Of a DNA stretch of 7,143 nt, positions 1 to 6,771 are shown one piece after another (positions within the stretch are counted from its first letter, which is position 1; every line of letters begins with the position of its first letter). The notes under the pieces were generated by a model that did not search any database, was not told the DNA's origin, and was given only the letters and a program-made list of their open reading frames with translations. Source of the DNA: Bacteroidales bacterium (GTDB lineage: Bacteria; Bacteroidota; Bacteroidia; Bacteroidales; JAAUTT01); the NCBI GenBank assembly GCA_012031335.1, contig JAAUTT010000216.1, forward strand, positions 1-7,143. The letters are read 5' to 3'. The translations under genes were made by a program, and so were the position numbers.

Positions 1-1
1 G

Positions 2-127
2 GCCATATTGCTTGAAACTGAAAAAGAAACAGCAAATGATGATCTGGTATTAACCATTAAAAGCATCTCTATGCTGGTTAAAGAAATTCAAAGAGAGCTG
101 CATCAATTACCCATTGGGTTGCAATGA
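2..127 (+). CDS. 3' end of an unrecognised gene (partial, 41 codons visible)
   Basis: The frame is open from the left edge of the window to a TGA at 125-127 and encodes the last 41 residues of a protein that begins outside. The visible tail is hydrophilic and mostly helical in character, with Lys/Glu-rich stretches and no membrane segment; it ends in PIGLQ. I do not recognise the family. The gene converges on groEL, and its stop codon touches the A-run of the groEL terminator. Support is limited to an uninterrupted frame with plausible composition, so it could be a chance open frame, although the lack of any other gene in this stretch favours a real 3' end. Confidence 0.45.
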   Translation, partial: AILLETEKETANDDLVLTIKSISMLVKEIQRELHQLPIGLQ

Positions 128-159
128 AAAAAACCTTCCCCGGAAAACCGGAGAAGGTT
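127..159 (-). terminator. Intrinsic terminator downstream of groEL
   Basis: Two 12-base arms (132-143 and 148-159) pair with a single C/A mismatch around an AAAA loop. The inner stem is CCGG/CCGG and the outer part AACCTTC/GAAGGTT. Read on the minus strand, the hairpin is followed at once by seven T residues (133 to 127), the classic rho-independent layout. It begins 29 nt beyond the groEL stop codon. On the plus strand there is no T-run after the hairpin, so it should act on groEL transcripts rather than on the convergent partial gene. Confidence 0.9.
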
Positions 160-188
160 GAAACTATCATTTAAGAAACAAAGGCTTT

Positions 189-1828
<1,640 letters not shown>

Positions 1829-1860
1829 TCAGTTTTTTATGTTTTTACAATTTTATACCA

Positions 1861-2139
1861 TTAGATTACTGCAAGTATATCAGTTTGACGCATCATAAGA
1901 TAATCTTTACCTTCTATGCTTAACTCGGAACCTGCATATTTTCCGTAAAGAACAACGTCTCCAACTTTAACTTCCATTTTCTCGTCCTTTGTACCAGGAC
2001 CAGCAGCAACAACAGTACCTTTTTGTGGTTTTTCCTTTGCAGTATCCGGAATGATAATTCCACTTTTGGTTTTTTCTTCGGCTTGCATAGGTTCAACTAG
2101 CACCCTGTCGGCTAATGGTTTAATTTTAACATCTGCCAT
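1861..2139 (-). CDS. groES: Co-chaperonin GroES
   Basis: This is the 92-residue lid of the GroEL chamber; the heptamer caps the ring during ATP-driven folding in the cytoplasm. The sequence shows the N-terminal [12 protein letters not shown] strand, the mobile loop [19 protein letters not shown] that contacts Gro[17 protein letters not shown], and the C-terminal [11 protein letters not shown]. The frame is open for ten further codons upstream, but the start at 2137-2139 (MADVKIKPL) is chosen because GroES proteins begin just before this strand and the upstream residues are unlike the family. Length is normal and the frame is intact. It is followed 38 nt later by groEL, and is separated from secG by 262 bp, which suggests that groESL has its own promoter. 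I found no CIRCE-type 9-9-9 operator in front of it, but two other inverted repeats are present. Confidence 0.97.
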   Translation of the reverse strand: MADVKIKPLADRVLVEPMQAEEKTKSGIIIPDTAKEKPQKGTVVAAGPGTKDEKMEVKVGDVVLYGKYAGSELSIEGKDYLMMRQTDILAVI

Positions 2140-2165
2140 ATGAATATAAATTTTTATTTGGTTAA

Positions 2166-2199
2166 ACAATCATTTTTTAAAATTCTGAGACCTGATTGT
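2166..2199. promoter_or_regulatory. Perfect 7-bp inverted repeat in the groES leader
   Basis: ACAATCA at 2166-2172 and TGATTGT at 2193-2199 form a perfect inverted repeat with a 20-nt AT-rich spacer, ending 27 nt before the groES ATG. It could be an operator, or a hairpin in the 5' untranslated region of groESL mRNA. It has no T-run after it on the minus strand, so it is not a terminator. It differs from CIRCE in arm sequence and spacing. Such a repeat can arise by chance in AT-rich DNA; the assignment rests on position only. Confidence 0.35.
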
Positions 2200-2210
2200 C
2201 ACATTTTATG

Positions 2211-2236
2211 CCAAACAGCTTTTTGGCTGTATTTGG
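2211..2236. promoter_or_regulatory. Interrupted inverted repeat upstream of groES
   Basis: CCAAA at 2211-2215 with CAGC at 2216-2219 pairs with GCTG at 2226-2229 and TTTGG at 2232-2236: nine base pairs with a 2-nt bulge and a 6-nt loop. It lies 72-97 bp upstream of the groES start, in a 262-bp gap with no gene. It could be a regulator-binding site for heat-shock control or an RNA hairpin. No exact TAnnTTTG -7 element was found on the minus strand of this gap, so the groESL promoter itself could not be placed. Confidence 0.35.
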
Positions 2237-2341
2237 TCAATTTTAGAGACAAATTTTCAGGTTCCCGTCAAATATCTGCCAATTTTTTCCTAATTACTGT
2301 CAGTTTATGTATAATAAACTATTCGGATTGGTTATGGTAAT

Positions 2342-2384
2342 AAAAACAAAAAGTGATCAACACTTAAGTCATGCTGACACTTTT
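2342..2384 (-). terminator. Possible weak terminator downstream of secG
   Basis: On the minus strand after the secG stop, AAGTG-TTGAT-CACTT (2365-2351) forms a 5-bp hairpin followed by a T-rich stretch (TTTGTTTTTATT). An alternative 7-bp stem, AAAAGTG with CACTTTT (2384-2378 with 2355-2349), spans the same place. The stems are short and AT-rich, so termination may be partial, leaving room for read-through into groESL. Confidence 0.4.
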
Positions 2385-2401
2385 ACAATATTGTCGGTAA
2401 T

Positions 2402-2773
2402 TTAAATACTATCTGTTTTTTTTGCGTCATCGGTTGATGTAGCAGGCTTGGATTGAGGCTGGGCTTGCTGTTGTGAAGGAAAAGCAGGAACAGCAGCAGG
2501 ATCCTGGGTGTTTATTTTTTGCTCAATGGCCGATTTCCTTTCCTGACGGGAAACCTTTGGAATTACAATGCTTGCAGCTAAACAAATAAATAACAAAATT
2601 CCTGCAAGCGTCCAGGTGGCCTTTTCCAGGAAGTCGGAAGTCCGTCTAACACCCATAATCTGATTCGAAGATGAAAATCCGGCGGCTAATCCACCACCTT
2701 TTGAGTTTTGCACCAGCACAATCAGGATCAGCAAAACACACACAATGAATATTACTATTGCAAAAAGAACCAT
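2402..2773 (-). CDS. secG: Preprotein translocase subunit SecG
   Basis: SecG is the small, non-essential partner of SecYE in the inner-membrane protein export channel. The 123-residue product has two predicted transmembrane helices, about residues 2-21 and 53-71, joined by the characteristic loop QNSKGGGLAAGFSSS, followed by the conserved R-T-S-D-F-L-E-K-A-T-W segment leading into helix 2. The region after residue 75 is a hydrophilic Gln/Pro/Ala/Ser-rich tail that lengthens the protein beyond the minimal SecG size, as is common in Bacteroidetes. The ATG at 2771-2773 opens directly into helix 1. It lies 17 nt after the TPR gene, so it is probably cotranscribed with the genes upstream. No Shine-Dalgarno sequence is seen. 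Confidence 0.93.
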   Translation of the reverse strand: MVLFAIVIFIVCVLLILIVLVQNSKGGGLAAGFSSSNQIMGVRRTSDFLEKATWTLAGILLFICLAASIVIPKVSRQERKSAIEQKINTQDPAAVPAFPSQQQAQPQSKPATSTDDAKKTDSI

Positions 2774-2790
2774 AAAATGTTGAATTATAA

Positions 2791-3597
2791 TTATTTAATA
2801 CGCTTTTCTATTTCCTCAATACGACTGGCAAAGTAAGTGCTTTTTTCCGGATAATTCAAAATTAATTTTGAATATGCTTCTTTCGCTTTTATATAATGCC
2901 CTTGTTGTTCGTAAATCTCAGCCAGTGTCTCAGTAACGAGCTCATCGGTTTCCTGCAAGCCGGGCACCGATATATCTCCACGGGTATCTTCCAAATCGAG
3001 GCGCGGAACAATTCTCGGGTTTACCTGCAAAAACTGATCAATTAAATCGGGTGTTGGCTCAATATCCGGTTTTTGGTTTGCAAGCTCGAAATCAAGCAAA
3101 TCACCTTCTTCAGCCTGGACAACAACTTCCTGGTTTTCTTTATTTTGTTGACTATCAATTGAGATAGTTTCTTCAAGAGAAAATGTAAAGTTATCATCAA
3201 AAGTCAGCTCTTTATTTTCCGTTATCTGTCCGGAAACATTGGCCTCCTGGTGTAAAAAATTTGTTTCCGGAGTAATTTCTTCAGGCTTTTCCACCATCAA
3301 TGGCGTTTCAACAGTTGAGGCTATATCCTGATTAAGATTAACATCCGTAGAAATTTCAACAGGTATTTCATTTCTTTCAATTTTGGGCCATCCCTGCCCT
3401 ATCGTCTTCACAAGGAAATTGCGGCTTGTAAGAAACAGGGCCGAATTATTCAGTTGTTCATTGAATTTTTCGGGGTATACATTATGTAATCCATACAAGT
3501 ATAACAGATGAGCATTTTGAAAATACGGATAATCTTTGATTATCTGCTGTAGTTGTTCAAGTTCCCTGTTTTGAATTAAATCGGGATTATTGAACAA
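2791..3597 (-). CDS. TPR-like hypothetical protein between lptE and secG
   Basis: This soluble protein of about 268 residues belongs to a family often annotated only as hypothetical or tetratricopeptide protein in Bacteroidetes. The N-terminus has a helical segment (about residues 13-66) with the motif DYPYFQNAHLLYLYGL, like half of a helical repeat. A long acidic, low-complexity linker follows (about 70-210). The C-terminus (about 217-268) is a TPR-like helix pair: VTETLAEIYEQQGHYIKAKEAY then YPEKSTYFASRIEEI. There is no signal peptide or membrane helix, so it is probably cytoplasmic, possibly a scaffold; its function is unknown. In this frame the only starts are non-ATG; the TTG at 3595-3597 is the listed one. 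The real start is more likely the GTG at 3620-3622, which would read V/M-KKEKFQELFNNPDL if one base were removed from the six-base run at 3607-3612; the protein would then have 276 residues. Confidence 0.8.
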   Translation of the reverse strand: MFNNPDLIQNRELEQLQQIIKDYPYFQNAHLLYLYGLHNVYPEKFNEQLNNSALFLTSRNFLVKTIGQGWPKIERNEIPVEISTDVNLNQDIASTVETPLMVEKPEEITPETNFLHQEANVSGQITENKELTFDDNFTFSLEETISIDSQQNKENQEVVVQAEEGDLLDFELANQKPDIEPTPDLIDQFLQVNPRIVPRLDLEDTRGDISVPGLQETDELVTETLAEIYEQQGHYIKAKEAYSKLILNYPEKSTYFASRIEEIEKRIK

Positions 3598-3643
3598 TTC
3601 CTGGAATTTTTTCTTTCTTCACTTGAGTTAATGTTTTTTAATA

Positions 3644-4156
3644 TTACCAGTTAACAAAGGCTTTGTTAAATATGTCTTCAATCAGTAATTCTGATATTTC
3701 TTCCATAAGCTGACTTTCAACAGCGTCTATCGATTGATTACTGTCAAAATCTGCAAATCTCGAAAATGTAGTATCGTAATCATACTGAGCATCTTTAGAA
3801 TTGGAGTACTTAACCCTTACGCTGATGGTGAGTCTGTTTTTAGCTGCAATATTCTCGCCTGTAATTGCTGCAGGCGAAACTGTATAGCCTGTTATTTCTC
3901 CTTCGAATACAGCATCGCCCGATTCATTGACGAGTTTAAGATTGGTTTGAGATTGTATCTTGTCTTTTAACTCTTCGGTTAAGTTTCGGCTTAACATAGG
4001 CTGAACAACTGAAGCCCTGTTTTGAAAATAAGGGACTTCGGCTGTAGCTGTTCCGGCAGGTATCGAGGCTCCATTAAGATCATAAGAGATTCGTTGAAGT
4101 TTACAGCCTGTTATGAGCAATAAAAAAAGCAAGCCTGTTAATGCATTCTTAATCAT
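3644..4156 (-). CDS. lptE: LPS-assembly lipoprotein LptE
   Basis: LptE is the outer-membrane lipoprotein that plugs the LptD barrel and helps insert lipopolysaccharide into the outer leaflet. The 170-residue product starts with a lipoprotein signal, MIKNALTGLLFLLLITGC, with the acylated Cys at residue 18 and no Asp at +2, consistent with an outer-membrane destination. The mature part shows features recalled from Bacteroidetes LptE proteins: YDLNGASIP, the PYFQNRASVVQP segment, FEGEITGY, SPAAITGE and NRLTISVRVKY. The frame is open for 24 codons further upstream inside the regulator gene, but the start at 4154-4156 is chosen because it puts the signal peptide at the N-terminus. This start is 1 nt after the TAA of the sigma-54 regulator, so the two genes are probably translationally coupled. 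Confidence 0.88.
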   Translation of the reverse strand: MIKNALTGLLFLLLITGCKLQRISYDLNGASIPAGTATAEVPYFQNRASVVQPMLSRNLTEELKDKIQSQTNLKLVNESGDAVFEGEITGYTVSPAAITGENIAAKNRLTISVRVKYSNSKDAQYDYDTTFSRFADFDSNQSIDAVESQLMEEISELLIEDIFNKAFVNW

Positions 4157-4157
4157 A

Positions 4158-5384
4158 TTATTCCAGATTATATTCTTTAATTTTGCGGTATAAGGTCCTT
4201 TCGGAAATTCCCAGCTCAGATGCCGCAAGTTTACGCTTGCCGGAGTGTTTTTCGAGTGCTTTGCGTATCATTTCTACTTCTTTATGGGAAAGTGAAAGTG
4301 ATTCTTCCAGCACTTCTTCTGTGTCTTCAATATTGTTTTCCTGTCGTACTATTTCAATTGACTGTTTGGAATTATTTACAGGAACAACAGCATCCACACT
4401 CTGATAAAGTTTTTGTATCAAATGGGCATTACTCTGCTGTATATCTGAGGTATTATCTTCCTTTTTAAGGAGGTCAATCACCAGTTTTTTCAGGTCGTTC
4501 ATATCGTTTTTCATATCAAAAAGTATCTTATACAAGATTTCCCTTTCGGATGAAAAACTTTTCTGATCTTCGTGATTGATAATTGCAGGGAGTTTTACAT
4601 TGGGGTAGTTTGGCAGATACTTTTGAAGCGTGTCCATAGTTACATTCCGGTTATGTTCAATAACGGATATCTGCTCGGTAATATTTTTCAGCTGACGTAT
4701 ATTTCCTGGCCAGTCATACGATTCGAGCATACGTTGAGCATCATCATCCAGCTGTATGGGAGGCATTCTGTATTTTTCAGCAAAATCGACAGAAAATTTC
4801 CTGAACAATAAATTAATATCTTCGGTGCGGTCGCGCAATGGAGGAATAAAAATGGGTACTGTATTTAACCTGTAGTAGAGGTCTTCACGAAATTTACCGT
4901 TTTGGATAGCTTTAATGATATCTATATTGGTAGCAGCAATAACCCTTACATTTGTTTTCATCACTTTCGATGAACCCACCTTGATAAACTCTCCTGTTTC
5001 GAGAACGCGTAACAAACGAACCTGTGTGGATAAAGGCAAATCGGCAACCTCGTCGAGAAAAATTGTTCCACCATTGGCAACTTCAAAATATCCCTTTCGT
5101 TGATCGGTAGCTCCGGTAAATGATCCTTTTTCGTGACCAAACAATTCGGAGTCAATTGTACCTTCAGGTATGGCTCCGCAGTTAACAGCGATATAGGGTC
5201 CATGCTTACGGGCGCTATGCTGGTGAATAATCTGAGGGAATACTTCCTTTCCTACTCCACTTTCGCCCGTAACAAGCACCGAAAGATCCGTAGGCGCCAC
5301 CTGCATGGCAATATCAATTGCACGGTTTAAACCAACTCCGTTACCAATAATTCCAAACCGTTGCTTAATTTTTTGAACTTCCAT
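4158..5384 (-). CDS. Sigma-54-dependent transcriptional activator, no receiver domain
   Basis: This 408-residue enhancer-binding protein hydrolyses ATP to remodel RNA polymerase carrying sigma-54. The AAA+ domain starts almost at the N-terminus: Walker A GESGVGKE (about 40-47), the sigma-54 contact loop GSFTGA (87-92, a variant of GAFTGA), Walker B TIFLDE (107-112), FREDLYYRLN and PPLRDR (about 165-186), and sensor-2 WPGNIRQL (225-232). A charged linker with a probable coiled coil (about 280-310) and an acidic stretch follow, then a Fis-type helix-turn-helix (about 366-406, SGKRKLAASELGISERTLYRK with key residues at 381-401). There is no receiver, GAF or PAS domain, so control must come from expression level or a partner protein. 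The ATG at 5382-5384 is preferred over an in-frame start nine codons upstream, because MEVQKIKQRFGIIG matches the usual short leader to the AAA+ domain. It heads the lptE-secG cluster; its targets are not known. Confidence 0.92.
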   Translation of the reverse strand: MEVQKIKQRFGIIGNGVGLNRAIDIAMQVAPTDLSVLVTGESGVGKEVFPQIIHQHSARKHGPYIAVNCGAIPEGTIDSELFGHEKGSFTGATDQRKGYFEVANGGTIFLDEVADLPLSTQVRLLRVLETGEFIKVGSSKVMKTNVRVIAATNIDIIKAIQNGKFREDLYYRLNTVPIFIPPLRDRTEDINLLFRKFSVDFAEKYRMPPIQLDDDAQRMLESYDWPGNIRQLKNITEQISVIEHNRNVTMDTLQKYLPNYPNVKLPAIINHEDQKSFSSEREILYKILFDMKNDMNDLKKLVIDLLKKEDNTSDIQQSNAHLIQKLYQSVDAVVPVNNSKQSIEIVRQENNIEDTEEVLEESLSLSHKEVEMIRKALEKHSGKRKLAASELGISERTLYRKIKEYNLE

Positions 5385-5408
5385 ATGACAAAATAATTCG
5401 AAACCTGA

Positions 5409-5416
5409 CAAAATTA
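5409..5416 (-). promoter_or_regulatory. Candidate -7 element for the sigma-54 regulator operon
   Basis: On the minus strand TAATTTTG, an exact match to the Bacteroidetes -7 consensus TAnnTTTG, ends 24 nt before the regulator's ATG. A TTTG lies only 14 nt upstream of it, shorter than the usual spacing to a -33 element, so the match is partial. It would drive regulator-lptE-TPR-secG. Confidence 0.35.
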
Positions 5417-5516
5417 CATAATTTATACTTCAAAGAAGTTGATCCAGGTTAAAAATATAAATATTCCGAAATGGCTCCGGATACTGATACCCTATTCACT
5501 TGTATGTAATTTTAAG

Positions 5517-5548
5517 TAACAATATATTGTAATAATATAAAATTGTTA
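5517..5548. promoter_or_regulatory. Palindrome and inverted repeat over the histidine-kinase promoter
   Basis: ACAATATATTGT at 5519-5530 is a perfect 12-bp palindrome. Its left half is also part of TAACAAT (5517-5523), which is inverted as ATTGTTA at 5542-5548. The three AACAAT-like half-sites overlap the proposed -33 and -7 elements, a position fit for a repressor. The DNA here is very AT-rich, so chance is a real alternative. Confidence 0.3.
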
Positions 5549-5554
5549 TATTTA
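5527..5554 (+). promoter_or_regulatory. Candidate promoter of the histidine kinase
   Basis: TTG (5527-5529), a 17-nt spacer and TATATTTA (5547-5554) fit the Bacteroidetes pattern TTG-N17-23-TAnnTTTG except for the last base. The -7 element ends 20 nt before the ATG, leaving a short leader that contains the ribosome binding site. Confidence 0.45.
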
Positions 5555-5560
5555 CTGAAG

Positions 5561-5566
5561 AAGGAG
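5561..5566 (+). promoter_or_regulatory. Strong Shine-Dalgarno AAGGAG before the histidine kinase
   Basis: AAGGAG lies 8 nt before the ATG at 5575 and fixes that start. It stands out because I see no comparable site directly in front of groEL, groES, secG, lptE, the regulator or kdsB. Confidence 0.65.
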
Positions 5567-5574
5567 ATTGAAAC

Positions 5575-6207
5575 ATGGGAGTAAATGTCACAAACCTGAA
5601 AGAGTCAAACGATTTTTTAAATATTCTTTTTGATAATATCACATCGGCTATATTTTTGGTTGATAAAGAAATTAAAATCGCCAATTTTAATAATTCTTTC
5701 AAGTCGTTGTTTGAAAAATCGGAAGATCAGATTTTAGGTAGACTTTGTGGCAACGCCTTAGGATGTATACACACCGTTGAAGAAAACGCTGATTGTGGAA
5801 CCACAAAAAACTGCAATACCTGTCCGCTCCGGCTTAGCCTTCTTGAGTCGTTTATCAGCAAAGTTCCAACTTCGAGAACCATATTATCGCGCGAATTTCT
5901 GATCGGCGATAAATTTATAATGAAGCATTTTCAGTATTCAACCCGTTATATTAGTTACAATAATGATGAAATGATCATTGTTATTGTTGATGACATTACT
6001 GATAATGAGACTCAAAAGCAAATAATGGCCGAAACCAATAACCACCTGATTGATTTAAACAAGCAACAAAATGAATTGCTGGGTATTGCAGCACATGACC
6101 TTAGAAATCCGCTTTCGGTAATCAATTCATTTTCGGAGATAATGTACGAGGCTGCAGAAGATATGAAACCTGAAAATCTGAAAGAAATAACACAGATAAT
6201 TTTTTAA
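5575..6207 (+). CDS. PAS-domain sensor histidine kinase, N-terminal part (frameshifted)
   Basis: This 210-residue fragment holds the sensor and the start of the kinase core of a soluble histidine kinase; no membrane helix is present. A PAS domain begins near residue 13 (FLNILFDNITSAIFLVDKE) and extends to about 142 (IVIVDDITDN). Inside it is a cysteine cluster at residues 58, 64, 74, 80 and 83 (GCIH ... DCG ... CNTCP), suited to bind a metal, iron-sulfur cluster or sense redox state, though which is unknown. A short coiled linker leads to the H-box GIAAHDLRNPL with the phospho-acceptor His174. Translation stops at ATT-TTT-TAA. Removing one T from the run at 6200-6205 continues straight into the second half of the dimerisation domain and the ATPase domain, giving 388 residues, a normal length. 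The start is fixed by AAGGAG. The gene is divergent from the sigma-54 regulator, with no response regulator next to it. Confidence 0.88.
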   Translation: MGVNVTNLKESNDFLNILFDNITSAIFLVDKEIKIANFNNSFKSLFEKSEDQILGRLCGNALGCIHTVEENADCGTTKNCNTCPLRLSLLESFISKVPTSRTILSREFLIGDKFIMKHFQYSTRYISYNNDEMIIVIVDDITDNETQKQIMAETNNHLIDLNKQQNELLGIAAHDLRNPLSVINSFSEIMYEAAEDMKPENLKEITQIIF

Positions 6208-6742
6208 AACGAGTCAGTTTTCTCTGCAACTTCTGAATGACTTACTCGATTATTCAAAAATTGAGTCGGGAACACTTGAACTCCGAAAGCTGAAATTGAG
6301 TTATCCCAAATTTTTAAAAAGCAATATATCTCAAAACGAGTTTCTCTCCTTACAGAAAGATATAGTAATACATTCCGATTTTCCTGCCGACGATTTTACT
6401 TTGGAATTTGATCCCCGCCGAATGGAGCAAGTGCTTAATAACCTTATAAGCAATGCTATAAAATACTCCTATCCGGGCAATGCCATCAATATTGTTGTTA
6501 AAAGGGAAGATGGGTATGTTATTACTTCGGTAACAGATAAAGGTCAGGGAATTCCTGAGAAGGATATTCCATTTCTGTTCGAACCGTTTCGGCAGGCAAG
6601 TGTAAAGGCCACTCACAATGAAAAAGGTACCGGGTTAGGTTTGGCCATTGTTAAAAAAATTATTGATTTTCATAAAGGAAAAATCGAGGTATCAAGTAAA
6701 CCCGGAGCAGGTTCTGCTTTTACTTTTTATTTACCTGAATAA
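6200..6742 (+). CDS. PAS-domain sensor histidine kinase, C-terminal part (frameshifted)
   Basis: This is the other half of the kinase that starts at 5575. The frame is open from 6200 and, once joined, reads KTSQFSLQLLNDLLDYSKIE, the typical second helix of a HisKA domain. The HATPase domain follows with all boxes: N-box EQVLNNLISNAIKYS (about 284-298 of the joined protein), G1 DKGQGIP (about 321-327), F-box FEPFRQ (about 335-340) and G2 GTGLGLAIV (about 351-359), ending at a TAA at 6740-6742. As a separate gene it could start only at a TTG (6296-6298), without a Shine-Dalgarno site, and would lack the phospho-acceptor, so it should be read as the 3' part of one gene. The intact ATP-binding motifs speak against long-term decay. 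Confidence 0.88.
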   Translation, partial: FFKTSQFSLQLLNDLLDYSKIESGTLELRKLKLSYPKFLKSNISQNEFLSLQKDIVIHSDFPADDFTLEFDPRRMEQVLNNLISNAIKYSYPGNAINIVVKREDGYVITSVTDKGQGIPEKDIPFLFEPFRQASVKATHNEKGTGLGLAIVKKIIDFHKGKIEVSSKPGAGSAFTFYLPE

Positions 6743-6749
6743 ATTCACT

Positions 6750-6757
6750 TATTTTTG
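6750..6757 (+). promoter_or_regulatory. Candidate -7 element for kdsB
   Basis: TATTTTTG matches TAnnTTTG exactly and ends 14 nt before the kdsB ATG, within the 29-bp gap after the kinase. No clear TTG -33 element is present at the usual distance, so kdsB may instead be read through from the kinase gene. Confidence 0.3.
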
Positions 6758-6771
6758 CCATTAAAACACAG

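Noticed and set aside
132..159. The groEL terminator acting in both directions
   Set aside because: There is no T-run after the hairpin on the plus strand, so only minus-strand termination is supported.
2140..2340. A 66-codon plus-strand open frame in the secG-groES gap
   Set aside because: It has no Shine-Dalgarno or TAnnTTTG signal, its composition looks like translated AT-rich DNA, and it sits opposite the expected groESL control region.
2140..2401. CIRCE operator for HrcA
   Set aside because: No TTAGCACTC-N9-GAGTGCTAA-like sequence is present; the inverted repeats here differ in arm sequence and spacing.
5308..5326. TGGCA...TTGCA, resembling a sigma-54 -24/-12 promoter
   Set aside because: The GG to GC spacing is one base too long and it lies deep inside the activator's coding sequence.
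4183..5330. Plus-strand and alternate minus-strand open frames over the sigma-54 activator
   Set aside because: All overlap an intact, motif-complete gene and encode low-complexity or cysteine/serine-rich nonsense.
6350..6616. Minus-strand 88-codon open frame within the kinase
   Set aside because: It is antisense to the conserved ATPase domain and has no supporting signals.
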